The position numbers and the translations under genes are program-made. Below, one piece after another: positions 41,916 to 50,386 of a DNA stretch of 64,000 nt (position 1 is the stretch's first letter; every line of letters begins with the position of its first letter). The notes below the pieces were generated by a model that saw nothing but the letters and a program-made list of their open reading frames with translations, made no database searches and had not been told where the DNA came from. Source of the DNA: Caryophanales bacterium. GTDB taxonomy: Bacteria; Bacillota; Bacilli; Bacillales; Bacillaceae_J. The stretch is from contig DULJ01000061.1 in assembly GCA_012840465.1 (NCBI GenBank), forward strand, positions 94,331-158,330. The letters are read 5' to 3'.

Positions 41916-42451
41916 TTAGCCTGTTAAGTTTAATTGAAGAAGCAAACGGAAATGAGGAAGAAGATGAGATAGAGGGCTATCTTTCATCATTTTCTTGTCA
42001 AAAGAATAAAGATGTGGAGTCTTTTTTACGCAATAAAGCATTAGATAATGAAAAAAGATCAATGACTAGAACTAGTTTAGTTATTGATGAAGAAAATAAC
42101 AATGAGATAATTGGCTATTTCACATTATTAGTAAAACCTTTTGAATTTGTTGAAGATGTGTCTAAAGGATCAAGAAAAATACTATCTAATAATAAAAATT
42201 CTACAGTTTTCAATTCAATTCTAATTGCGCAGCTTGGCAGATCGGATAGGTACAAAGGCAAGGTTGAAGGAAAAACTATTCTGGAATTTGCATTAGAAAA
42301 TTGTTTATTAGTTAATGAAATAGTTGGTCTAAGAGTCGTTTGTATAGAATATGATGACATACCGTATCTAAATGATTTTTATCTAGTTAACGATTTTAGA
42401 ATTCTGCAAGTAAATAATAACGGAAAACTATTAGCGTATATTAAATTATAG
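41906..42451 (+). CDS. GNAT-fold acetyltransferase, toxin-like
   Basis: The 181-residue protein has a GNAT pattern: NNEIIGYFTLLVKPFEF (beta strands), LIAQLGRSDRYKGKVEGKTILEFAL (acetyl-CoA binding, R-x-x-G-x-x-x-G), given in parts, and a late YLVNDFRILQ. The acidic N-terminal 50 residues are extra. Short GNATs preceded by a small overlapping gene include aminoacyl-tRNA-acetylating toxins (TacT, AtaT, KacT). It lacks a strong ribosome site, consistent with coupling to the upstream gene. Target unknown. Confidence 0.7.
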   Translation: MQVVSLLSLIEEANGNEEEDEIEGYLSSFSCQKNKDVESFLRNKALDNEKRSMTRTSLVIDEENNNEIIGYFTLLVKPFEFVEDVSKGSRKILSNNKNSTVFNSILIAQLGRSDRYKGKVEGKTILEFALENCLLVNEIVGLRVVCIEYDDIPYLNDFYLVNDFRILQVNNNGKLLAYIKL

Positions 42452-42602
42452 GTTGATAGTTTTACTGTGTAAAAGTATCCAAACAAATTTGACGGTGCTT
42501 TTTTAATGGGAATAGAAACTTTAATAGCTTTTCCACCATTCTTTTTTTCAATAAACTTCGCTTTTTCCTCTTTAGATTGTCGATTCTTCTCTACCCCTTC
42601 AC

Positions 42603-43571
42603 ATAAAGGATCTTCTTGTAAAAGTTCAACCAGGTGTTACAAGAACGCAACCGAATAAAGAATTAAAGAAATACGGCTTGTTTTTCCCTGTTGATCCTAG
42701 AGCAGATGGAACAATCCTACATACTGGTAATTTAGCAGCAAAGTCTTCGTCTGGGTATAACTTAAACTCGTTATTCGTAGGTTCAGAAGGCACGTTAGGC
42801 CTCTTTACCGAAATTACATTAAAGGTGTATGGTATCCCTGAATACACAATGGCGGCTAGAGCCGTATTCCCAAGTTCAGAAGATGCAGTAAATGCGGTTG
42901 TTTCAATTCTCCAAGCCGGGATTCCGATTGCTCGTTCTGAACTTGTTGATGCAAGGTCAATTCAACAGGTAAATCATTATAATGGCACATCGTATAAGGT
43001 GGCTCCTACGATTTTTCTTGAGTTTCATGGAAATGAAGCCGGGCTCAACCAAGATGTCGGATTTACGAAGGAGCTTTTTAGTGACCACGGCTGCCGTGAA
43101 TTTATATTTGAGACTGATTCGAAGGGGGTTCATCAGCTTTGGGAAGCACGGCATAATCTAGCCTATGCATTCATCCATGGTACATCAGGTAAAAAAATGA
43201 TGACAACAGATGTAGTTGTTCCAATTTCTGAATTAGCTAGTGCGATTCATGATGCCAGACTAAAATTAAATGAATTAGGAATTGATGAGGCATTATTAGG
43301 GCATGTTGGAGATGGTAATTATCATGCAATTCTGATGATTGATAAAAATAATCCAAGTGAAGTTAAAATTGCCGATCAATTTAATCAACACATTGTAGAA
43401 TATGCGCTTGCGCGTGGCGGAACTTGTACTGGTGAGCATGGTGTTGGAATTGGGAAAAAGAAATATCAAAAACGTGAACACGTTGAAGCCTTTGATTTAA
43501 TGTTGTTAATTAAAAAAACAATGGATCCAAAATGTTTATTAAATCCGGACAAGATTTTTGATAAATATTAA
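42603..43571 (+). pseudogene. FAD-linked oxidase (GlcD-type lactate/glycolate dehydrogenase), 5'-truncated
   Basis: The frame enters at about 42603 with IKDLLVKVQPGVTRTQPN and continues FFPVDPRADGTILHTGNLA, GSEGTLGLFTEITLKV and the C-terminal FAD-linked oxidase region with HVGDGNYHAIL and GTCTGEHGVG. A full GlcD protein has about 460 residues; roughly the first 130-150, with part of the FAD-binding domain, are missing. There is no start or ribosome site at the junction. The sequence before it (42452-42602) has no plus-strand gene. Probably inactive. Confidence 0.8.
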
Positions 43572-43576
43572 ATTCT

Positions 43577-43614
43577 AACAGCAGCGAACAGAAATGATGA
43601 CGCTGCTGTTTTAT
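43577..43614 (+). terminator. Terminator of the glcD remnant
   Basis: AACAGCAGCG and CGCTGCTGTT form a perfect stem followed by TTTA, close after the stop codon. Confidence 0.8.
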
Positions 43615-43636
43615 ATTTAAAGACTCTTAAATATTA

Positions 43637-44257
43637 TTAGTAGGCGATACCTACACGTGATTTTATGTAATCGTTTGTTTTTATCTGTCTAAACGTAAAT
43701 TCTGCGGTATCCGGTACAGATATTTCAACTCCATTCTCCGGCAAAAAATTTGGTTCTATACGATATTTGCCTATCCTTTTTCCATCCGGCAAGTACGTAG
43801 GACAGACAATCGTCCATTCGAGGGTTGATTGTTTGAGCATATCGTAAACTTTATGATGTTCTTTCGCCGCATGGGTTGACTTACGCTTTGATCCACTAGA
43901 TTGATAACGCAGTATATTTGGCGTGGTTCTACTTTGCAGGATACCCGCAGTTCCAATAGTTATAAGTCGTTGTATACCTTCGTTTTTCATTGCTTCAATA
44001 ATTAGGGGCATGCTTTCTGTTAAAGTGGCTGTCCCATCCGTATTTAGTGCGCTAATAACTATATCAATCCCGTGCATTGCACGTACGATATCATCTTTAT
44101 TTATAACATTCCCTTGAAGAATAGTTAAATTTTCATTATCTATTTGAATTTTTTCTGGTGTGCGAACTAAAACAGTAACATGATGTCCGTCTTGAAGGGC
44201 ATGAGCAACTATATGACTTCCAACTCGCCCCGTTGCACCTAAAATTAATATATTCAT
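43637..44257 (-). CDS. NAD(P)-binding atypical SDR protein (NmrA/YwnB-like)
   Basis: The 206-residue protein starts with MNILILGATGRVGSHIVAHAL, the GxxGxxG dinucleotide-binding loop of atypical short-chain dehydrogenases, and continues VLVRTPEKI and DIVISALNTDG, as in NAD(P)H-binding proteins related to NmrA. No YxxxK catalytic pair is evident at the usual place. AAAGGAGGCTCATTCTT precedes the ATG. It looks like an intact lone gene. Substrate unknown. Confidence 0.85.
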   Translation of the reverse strand: MNILILGATGRVGSHIVAHALQDGHHVTVLVRTPEKIQIDNENLTILQGNVINKDDIVRAMHGIDIVISALNTDGTATLTESMPLIIEAMKNEGIQRLITIGTAGILQSRTTPNILRYQSSGSKRKSTHAAKEHHKVYDMLKQSTLEWTIVCPTYLPDGKRIGKYRIEPNFLPENGVEISVPDTAEFTFRQIKTNDYIKSRVGIAY

Positions 44258-44606
44258 AAGAATGAGCCTCCTTTTGCAAATACTTATATTTTACTATAAA
44301 AAGTTATTTTATTGTCTGTTTTTGCGGAAGCGATTGCGATACAAAGAGTGTTTGCTCTTCTGTTATACTAGGAAAAAAACAATAGGATACTTGTTTTAAA
44401 TGGTATAGTAAAATTATACAAAAGTTGAGTGGCTGGAAAAGTTAAGAAAGTAAGGTTTCAAAAACTGTATAAAAACTGTATTGGAAATAGGTTTGCTGGA
44501 ACTAGATCCTCATTAATCAATGAATTATTTGAAGAGCACAAATGTAATATAAGTAGACGGTTTATTTAATTAGCAAACAGTGGCAAAAGTTAGAAGGCGG
44601 TGACCC
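44258..44606. other. Intergenic stretch without a supported gene
   Basis: AT-rich DNA holding the promoter of the minus-strand SDR-like gene. A short open plus-strand stretch (GNRFAGTRSSLINELFEEHK, ending in TAA near 44569) may be a decayed fragment, but it has no start and no recognised family. Confidence 0.4.
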
Positions 44607-44780
44607 ATGTTTAAGAAAAGCATCAGATTCCCTATAATATATTTTATTGTATCAATAGTTTGGCAATTTATTATAAAAGATGAGGTTAAGTGGGTAGATA
44701 GTATGATTGTCTGTTTAATTATGTTCTTGTTTATCCTGGTTTATGAATGGTCGAAAATTCCATACAAGCGGAAGAAGTAA
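44607..44780 (+). CDS. Small membrane protein, 57 aa
   Basis: ATG 44607 follows AAGGCGGTGACCC. The product has two hydrophobic segments (about 8-22 and 32-46) between basic ends (MFKKSIRFPII... ending KIPYKRKK), typical of a small two-span membrane protein. No family is recognised. It lies about 70 bases upstream of another unknown gene on the same strand. Confidence 0.55.
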   Translation: MFKKSIRFPIIYFIVSIVWQFIIKDEVKWVDSMIVCLIMFLFILVYEWSKIPYKRKK

Positions 44781-44847
44781 CGAGAAGAATGTAATAAAAT
44801 AACCAGTTCTTGTTAGTCGATTTTGTTACAAAATGGAGGAACTTATA

Positions 44848-45270
44848 ATGGAGATTGATTGGGATGAGGTTAATAAAATTATTGAGGATGGGTCAAGTAA
44901 AAATTCTTATATAATAAAACCCAACGAAATGTCCTCTGAGGATTTAAGGAAAATTAGTTTTTTGATTAAGGAAGTTAACCGTTTTCCTGATAATCAGAAA
45001 ACAGTAGGTGAGTCAGGAGCTCTTTTTATGAAACATCTTTGTGAGAAATATAGTAAGTTATCTCCTGAAAGTATTGACCGTTTAGTTCATACATTCTGCT
45101 TCATGATAATAGTAATAGATTTTGATGGTTGGTTTAATGTCAAGGCACCATATCCAGTATCGTTATCAATAATCGATGTTGTAAATATTAGCCGTTCTTA
45201 TAAAGAGTTTAAAGTCGGTGATGAATGGAATTATTTTGGGGATTTTAGGATAGATTTAGTTAGCGATTGA
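44848..45270 (+). CDS. Unknown acidic protein, 140 aa
   Basis: ATG 44848 lies eight bases after GGAGG (a second in-frame ATG at 44833 overlaps that site). The protein is acidic and soluble, MEIDWDEVNKIIEDGSS at the start and ending FGDFRIDLVSD. It resembles the size and composition of small immunity-type proteins, but no family is recognised. A terminator follows. Confidence 0.6.
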   Translation: MEIDWDEVNKIIEDGSSKNSYIIKPNEMSSEDLRKISFLIKEVNRFPDNQKTVGESGALFMKHLCEKYSKLSPESIDRLVHTFCFMIIVIDFDGWFNVKAPYPVSLSIIDVVNISRSYKEFKVGDEWNYFGDFRIDLVSD

Positions 45271-45299
45271 ATGAAAAGTAAAAGAATATTTATTCGTTG

Positions 45300-45334
45300 A
45301 ATAGGGAGTTGTCAGTTTGACAGCTCCTATTTTG
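45300..45334 (+). terminator. Terminator of the 140-aa gene
   Basis: ATAGGGAGTTGTCA and TGACAGCTCCTAT pair with a short loop and are followed by TTTT. Confidence 0.8.
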
Positions 45335-45469
45335 CAGTATATATGTGTCAATAATTTTACAAATCTATAAATATTATCCAGATAGATATAGTAATATGTT
45401 AAGGTTTTATTGGTGGATTAAAAAATCACAAGGAGTCTTGATATGTTTCCTGAAATTTTCCCAAGGAAA

Positions 45470-45564
45470 AAAAGGTAGCTTTTCGAGCAGATCAAAGAAC
45501 TAAGAACGCCACATCCTGTGGGCCTAAAAAATCTGGGCGCAAATACGCCAAGGCAAATTTGATT
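45470..45564. repeat. Structured interspersed repeat, copy C (partial)
   Basis: This 95-base block matches the distal part of copies A and B: AAAGGTAGCTTTTCGAGCAGATC, the CCACA-TCC-TGTGG hairpin, AAAAATCTGGGCGC and AAATACGCCAAGGC. The first module (ATTCAGCAG...CTGCTGAAT) is missing. It ends 29 bases before the start of the radical SAM gene, so it may lie in that gene's leader. Confidence 0.75.
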
Positions 45565-45593
45565 AAAATTTCTATTAAAAGGGTGTGTATTTT

Positions 45594-46847
45594 TTGCTAT
45601 TAACGTCATTACTACGAATCTATTTGACTCGCTCCTTACGTCCGTTTGAATTTACGAATAAAAATAAAGCGATACTTGATTATGAAAATGAAGAAAATCT
45701 TGGACTTTATGTACATATTCCGTTTTGTCGCAGTATTTGTTCTTTTTGTCCATATTGTAAAGTTGTTTATAATCATGAAACAGTGAAAAAATATAAGCTG
45801 GCTTTGTTAAAGGAAATTGATATGGTAGGTTCAATCTTGCAAGCGAAAAAAGAAGTGACTAGTCTTTATTTAGGTGGTGGTACACCCGCATTAATGATAG
45901 ACAACATGAAGGAAATTATTGATTGTGTAAAAAAATATTTTGATATAAAGCAGGGGATTGGTGTTGAACTTCATCCTGACGATATCAATAAAGGGACTTT
46001 AAATCAGTTAAAATCTTCTGGTGTGACGATGATAAGCATCGGAATTCAGTCGTTTAATGAAAAATGTTTATTAGCGCTAGGCAGAAGAGATGGAGATTTT
46101 ATTAAAAAACTGAGAATGGTTGATGAAGCAAAGTTTGATGTTGTCGATGTTGATTTAATATTTGGAATTCCGATGCAAACAGAGACTATTTTAACAGAAG
46201 ACATTGAAAAAGCTTTTTCAAATGGTGCAACACAAATCTCAACCTATCCTTTTATTGACTTCACCTTTGCGAATAATACATATAAACCATTGCCGGAAAA
46301 AGAGAAAAAGAGAATGTTAGGAAGTATTTCAGACTACTGTAAAGAGACTGAAAGGGAAAGAACCTCTGTCTGGACATTCGCGAAAAAGGGGACAGGTAAG
46401 TATTCGTCAGTGACAAGAGACAATTTTTTGGGCTTTGGTGTATCAGCCACAACTTTGTTACGAGATCAATTCAAAATTAATACGTTTTCGATTGATGACT
46501 ATATCGAAAAGATAAACTTTGGTCAGCTGCCTACATCGTTGACCTTATCGTTTTCTTTAAGACAAAGAGCAGTGTACTACCTTTTTTGGAGTGCTTATTC
46601 AATGGTTATCAATCCAGTTCAGTTTCAAAAAATTATCGGCAAACCTCTGAAAAGTATGTATGGATTCGAATTATGGTTGTGTAAATTGCTTGGATTTTTA
46701 AAAGAAAGGGACGGTAAGTATTATTTAACAGAAAAAGGAGCTTATTATTATCACCTAATCGAGCAGGCTTACACAACCGCTTATATTGATAAAATGTGGA
46801 ATATTTCAAGAACAACCGCTTTTCCGGAACAGATTGTTTTGAAGTAA
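45594..46847 (+). CDS. Radical SAM protein, HemN/HemW-like
   Basis: The 417-residue protein has the radical SAM cluster motif in HIPFCRSICSFCPYC, followed by LYLGGGTPALM and the SIGIQSFN segment, as in the coproporphyrinogen-oxidase-like HemN/HemW group. The C-terminal part is HemN-like with a winged-helix pattern. TTG 45594 sits ten bases after AAAAGGG and is preferred to GTG 45585, though neither is strong. It is not next to haem genes, so a real HemN role is doubtful. It may be an accessory radical SAM enzyme of unknown reaction. Confidence 0.8.
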   Translation: MLLTSLLRIYLTRSLRPFEFTNKNKAILDYENEENLGLYVHIPFCRSICSFCPYCKVVYNHETVKKYKLALLKEIDMVGSILQAKKEVTSLYLGGGTPALMIDNMKEIIDCVKKYFDIKQGIGVELHPDDINKGTLNQLKSSGVTMISIGIQSFNEKCLLALGRRDGDFIKKLRMVDEAKFDVVDVDLIFGIPMQTETILTEDIEKAFSNGATQISTYPFIDFTFANNTYKPLPEKEKKRMLGSISDYCKETERERTSVWTFAKKGTGKYSSVTRDNFLGFGVSATTLLRDQFKINTFSIDDYIEKINFGQLPTSLTLSFSLRQRAVYYLFWSAYSMVINPVQFQKIIGKPLKSMYGFELWLCKLLGFLKERDGKYYLTEKGAYYYHLIEQAYTTAYIDKMWNISRTTAFPEQIVLK

Positions 46848-46910
46848 TGAAAAAAAGTATTAACTTAGCGATAAAAAGGGTAACAGATGCTGGGGCAGAT
46901 CTAGTTCAGA

Positions 46911-46948
46911 CTTTTGTGTCCTTGTACAGCTTTTGTGTCCTTGTACAG
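46911..46948. repeat. Tandem duplication of a 19-bp unit
   Basis: The unit CTTTTGTGTCCTTGTACAG occurs twice in direct succession (46911-46929 and 46930-46948), between the radical SAM gene and xerS. No further copies were seen. Confidence 0.85.
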
Positions 46949-46989
46949 TATGAGGGAGTCATTTCTTGGCTTTCTCCAAACTTTTATAT

Positions 46990-47019
46990 TATTACGTAAA
47001 ATATCAATTTGACGTAATA
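46990..47019. repeat. dif-like inverted repeat upstream of xerS
   Basis: TATTACGTAAA (46990-47000) and TTGACGTAATA (47009-47019) are 11-base arms with one mismatch around an 8-base centre (ATATCAAT). This is the geometry of a tyrosine-recombinase core site. It lies 53 bases before the xerS start, as difSL does in streptococci. The sequence itself differs from canonical Bacillus dif. An operator is the alternative. Confidence 0.45.
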
Positions 47020-47072
47020 AACTATATACAAAAACCCACTTCTTCCATTATAATGTATTTGAGGTGATTTTT

Positions 47073-48170
47073 GTGGCTAATCCCAATCAGCAGCGTTTTT
47101 ATAAAAATTTAGAAATTATTTTAGATCAGCTCCCTTGGTATGTTGTAGAATTTATTGATAATAAACGACGAACTTTATCACCAGCATCCTTATTGAATTA
47201 TTGTCATGATTTTAAAATCTTTTTTAACTGGCTTCTTACCGAAGGTTTTCATCCTGGACCACTTAAGGATCTCCCTTTAGCTATTCTTGAAAAATTAACA
47301 AGACAGCAAATTGAAACCTTCCTCAGCTTTTTAAAGCATCAACTTAATAATAAAGATTTGACGGTTAATCGTAAATTATCCGCCCTCAAGTCCTTATTTA
47401 ATTATTTGCAAAACATTGCTGAAACTGATGAACTTGAGCCTTATATACATCGGAATGTTATGGCCAAAGTTGAATTTAATCAAGTTTCTGAAGATCCTGA
47501 AACGACTGCTAATCGTATGGAAGGAAAAATCCTTATGGGCGACGAATATGAGCAATTTCGTGGTTTTGTTGCTGAAGGTTATGCAGAAATTTTTAAAGAA
47601 AATAAGAAAAAAATGAATTTTTATCAATTTAATCGCGAACGTGATACAGCGATCGTATCATTGTTTCTAGGCTCTGGGTTGCGGCTTTCTGAATTAGTCG
47701 GTCTTGATTTAGGAGATATCGATTTTAACAAGTTTAATGCACGTGTTATTAGAAAAGGTAATAAAGAACAATATGTTTATTTTAGTGAACAGGCAATGCT
47801 AGATTTACAGGATTATATTCGGATTAGAATGGAACGATATAAGGTTGATAAAACGAACAAAGCCCTCTTCCTTTCTGCTGCTATGGGGCCAAAAGGAACA
47901 TCAAGGCGGCTTACACCACGAGCTGTAGAAAAATTGGTTGAAAAATATGCTATTGCGTTCGGCAAGCCTTCCCTATCCGTTCACAAGCTGCGCCATTCAT
48001 TTGCAACAAGGTATCATGCTGAGATAAACGATGTGCCAAAATTAAGACGTCAGCTTGGCCATTCATCGATCCAAACAACGATGATTTATACGCACATTCA
48101 GAATGATGACCTGAAAAAAGCGATCAACCAACTAAATATGATGGATAAGCTGAAGGAAAATGATAACTAG
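47073..48170 (+). CDS. xerS: Tyrosine recombinase XerS
   Basis: The 365-residue protein has an N-terminal SAM-like core-binding domain and a catalytic domain with the active-site Arg in GSGLRLSEL, HKLRHSFATRYH (His-x-x-Arg) and LGHSSIQTTMIYTH (His and the nucleophile Tyr). The start MANPNQQRFYKNLE and length fit XerS-type recombinases. GTG 47073 follows GAGGTGAT; GTG 47064 lies on that site. It cleaves and rejoins DNA at specific sites, for example in chromosome dimer resolution. A terminator follows. Confidence 0.9.
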   Translation: MANPNQQRFYKNLEIILDQLPWYVVEFIDNKRRTLSPASLLNYCHDFKIFFNWLLTEGFHPGPLKDLPLAILEKLTRQQIETFLSFLKHQLNNKDLTVNRKLSALKSLFNYLQNIAETDELEPYIHRNVMAKVEFNQVSEDPETTANRMEGKILMGDEYEQFRGFVAEGYAEIFKENKKKMNFYQFNRERDTAIVSLFLGSGLRLSELVGLDLGDIDFNKFNARVIRKGNKEQYVYFSEQAMLDLQDYIRIRMERYKVDKTNKALFLSAAMGPKGTSRRLTPRAVEKLVEKYAIAFGKPSLSVHKLRHSFATRYHAEINDVPKLRRQLGHSSIQTTMIYTHIQNDDLKKAINQLNMMDKLKENDN

Positions 48171-48185
48171 AGGTAATGATATTTG

Positions 48186-48214
48186 TCGGGGCTTATGATC
48201 AGGCCCCGATTCTT
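48186..48214. terminator. Terminator between xerS and the SDR gene
   Basis: TCGGGGC and GCCCCGA are perfectly complementary and followed by TTCTTT. It can serve both convergent genes. Confidence 0.8.
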
Positions 48215-48222
48215 TAGTTGTG

Positions 48223-48999
48223 CTACTGCATTGTACTTCCACCATTTACACTAATGACTTGGCCTGTAATGAATGTTGCTTTATCTGAAGCAAGGAAGAC
48301 GACTGCATCCGCTACTTCTTCAGGGTATGCTCCTCTCCCTTTAGGGATAATATCAATATAGCGATCGACTAATTTATCATCTCTTTTTCTAATGTCATCT
48401 AGTAGTTCTCCTTCAACCGCTGGTGGCGCAATAGTATTTGCTGTAATATTGTTTTTAGCAAATTCTCTTCCTAAACCTGAAACAATAGCATGAACGCCCC
48501 CTTTTGCTGCATTGTAGGCAGCATGATCCCATAAGCCATTGCGGACCGAATCTGCTCCAATATTTATGATTCTTCCATAATTTTGTTTTACCATATACGG
48601 TAAAACTTTGTGACAAGACCAAAGACATGTCCAAAGATTGCGATCAATTGTTGTTTTAAGTGTTTCAGACGTTTGTTCGATGAACGGTAGAATGACCCCT
48701 CCACCTGCATTATTTACGAGAATATCAATTTTATCCCACTTTTTGATGACTTGTTCTACCATAGCAATAACGTTTTCTTCTTTTGAAAGATCACCAACAA
48801 AGAAATCGGCTTCTTGACCGGTGTGCTGTATGATTTCATCAGCTACTCCTTTTGTGCGTTCTTCATTTGTTCCTGTAACTAAAACTTTAGCCCCTTCTTT
48901 TGCGAGACCGAGTGCGATGGCTTTCCCGATACCACGTGAGGATCCTGTTACAATAGCGACTCTGCCTTGTAATAGATTGCATTTGGTTTGATTGAACAT
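48223..48999 (-). CDS. Short-chain dehydrogenase/reductase (FabG-like)
   Basis: The 258-residue classical SDR has AIVTGSSRGIGKAIA (cofactor loop), NNAGG, the catalytic Ser-Tyr-Lys set with YNAAKGG, and the C-terminal FITGQVISVNGG. In this setting it is a candidate dihydrodiol dehydrogenase following the Rieske dioxygenase at 51838, although many SDRs act as ketoacyl reductases. AGAGGGGGATTATTTAA precedes the ATG. It is divergent from the LysR gene at 49401, with 400 bases between. Confidence 0.9.
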   Translation of the reverse strand: MFNQTKCNLLQGRVAIVTGSSRGIGKAIALGLAKEGAKVLVTGTNEERTKGVADEIIQHTGQEADFFVGDLSKEENVIAMVEQVIKKWDKIDILVNNAGGGVILPFIEQTSETLKTTIDRNLWTCLWSCHKVLPYMVKQNYGRIINIGADSVRNGLWDHAAYNAAKGGVHAIVSGLGREFAKNNITANTIAPPAVEGELLDDIRKRDDKLVDRYIDIIPKGRGAYPEEVADAVVFLASDKATFITGQVISVNGGSTMQ

Positions 49000-49400
49000 T
49001 TAAATAATCCCCCTCTTAACAATGAACTCAATAGTGTTCGTTTAATAATTAAAATTTTCAAAATATTCTACATAGAAATTATAATAGGTATTTCAATATA
49101 AAGCCAATTCAAAAATTCTTGTATTTCCGGTCAGATTTCAAGGTTTTATTAATATCTTTTTGTTTTCTATCATTATCAAACAGTATACGTTTCCATTGTT
49201 GATATAACAATATTATTACCGATTGACAAAACATGGTAAGTACAATAAGTTATACTTTATATAAAAGAATTTATCTTATGTATAAAAAGGTGAAATACAA
49301 GCTTACTAACAATCAATCATTGCAATTTACATGCTATTAGATAAATCAAGATTAAGAACCTTATACGAAAGATAAATTAATAGAAAGGAGTAATATATAT
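49000..49400. other. Divergent control region of the aromatic cluster
   Basis: Four hundred bases of AT-rich DNA between the divergent SDR and LysR genes. No gene is supported. A TTGACA at 49223-49228 with several AT-rich -10 candidates points towards lysR. The length leaves room for several LysR sites, but none can be assigned by eye. Confidence 0.45.
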
Positions 49401-50309
49401 ATGGATTTTAATCAGTTGGAAACATTTTATAAGCTCTCAGAAGTTCGGAATTTTTCGAGGGCTGCAAAAGTCATGCATTTATCTCAACCATCAGTAACAG
49501 CACGTATACGCAATTTAGAGATCAGTTTAGACTGCACTTTATTTAACCGTGAAGGTAAAAATCTTACACTAACAAGTGAAGGAGAAGCACTTGTGGAATA
49601 TGCTGAGCAAATTTTACCTTCTGTAAAAGAGGCTAAAAGAGCAATCAAATCTATTAATAAACCAAAACTTTCAGTTGGTTTTTGCCCTGCTTTTTCTTTT
49701 ACTCTATTATCAAATACAATTGAAGACTTTGTAACAGAGTCTGGAACAGTGTTATCGGTGATTGAAGGAATGCCTTCATTTTCACTATTTAATAAAGTCG
49801 TCTCAGAGGAAGTTGATGTGGCCTTTTTACGTAATCCGTACTATAACGACAGCTTAGTTATTGAACCCTTTTACAAAGACCGCTGGGAAGTATGTGTGTC
49901 TGTGGACCATCCTCTTAACAATTTAGATACGATTTCCAAAGAGGATTTAAAAGGTCATACTGTGATTACTTACGGTCGAAACAGTGATGTTTGGAAGAAA
50001 TATGAGGATACATTTTTAGGGGTTAATAGCTTAAATAAAATTGAAATAAGAAATATTGAGTTATTAAAAAGGCTTGTTCAGAACGGGGCGGGTTTTAGCT
50101 TTCTCCCGCTTTTGTCACTGATTGAGCCTATAAGGGATAATGAGATTTCCTTGAAAAAACTTGAGAATTTTAAAAACTATAACTCTCTGGAAGATATTTA
50201 TTTAATATACAAGCAAGATTCCTGCAAAACTGAACTTATAAAACAATTTATTTCAGTCTTTGACAGAGAAATTGCAAAGAATATTGAAGCACTCAATGTT
50301 ACTATTTAA
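49401..50309 (+). CDS. LysR-family transcriptional regulator of the aromatic cluster
   Basis: The 302-residue protein has the LysR winged helix (NFSRAAKVMHLSQPSVTARI, then LFNREGKNLTLTSEGE) and an effector-binding domain. AAAGGAG lies ten bases before the ATG. It stands between the SDR gene and the convergent dioxygenase genes, so it is the likely activator of both arms, with the aromatic substrate or an intermediate as effector. This is inference from position. Confidence 0.92.
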   Translation: MDFNQLETFYKLSEVRNFSRAAKVMHLSQPSVTARIRNLEISLDCTLFNREGKNLTLTSEGEALVEYAEQILPSVKEAKRAIKSINKPKLSVGFCPAFSFTLLSNTIEDFVTESGTVLSVIEGMPSFSLFNKVVSEEVDVAFLRNPYYNDSLVIEPFYKDRWEVCVSVDHPLNNLDTISKEDLKGHTVITYGRNSDVWKKYEDTFLGVNSLNKIEIRNIELLKRLVQNGAGFSFLPLLSLIEPIRDNEISLKKLENFKNYNSLEDIYLIYKQDSCKTELIKQFISVFDREIAKNIEALNVTI

Positions 50310-50317
50310 ATTAAAAC

Positions 50318-50366
50318 AGCGGTGAGGAAACTTTTTACTACTTTCTTCACCGCTTGTGTTTTTTAT
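50318..50366. terminator. Bidirectional terminator between lysR and dioxygenase genes
   Basis: AGCGGTGAGGAAA and TTTCTTCACCGCT pair with minor imperfection and are followed by GTGTTTTTT. Confidence 0.8.
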
Positions 50367-50386
50367 GATATAATTAGTACGCTTTA

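Noticed and set aside
42480-42600. Open minus-strand stretch (KEEKAKFIEKKNGGKAIKV...) beside the truncated glcD
   Set aside because: It has no start codon, no ribosome site and no family; it may be a fragment but cannot be supported.
46847-46999. 50-codon frame starting in a TAATG overlap with the radical SAM stop
   Set aside because: It is formed partly by a tandem 19-bp duplication, has no ribosome site and no recognisable sequence, so chance coupling is more likely.
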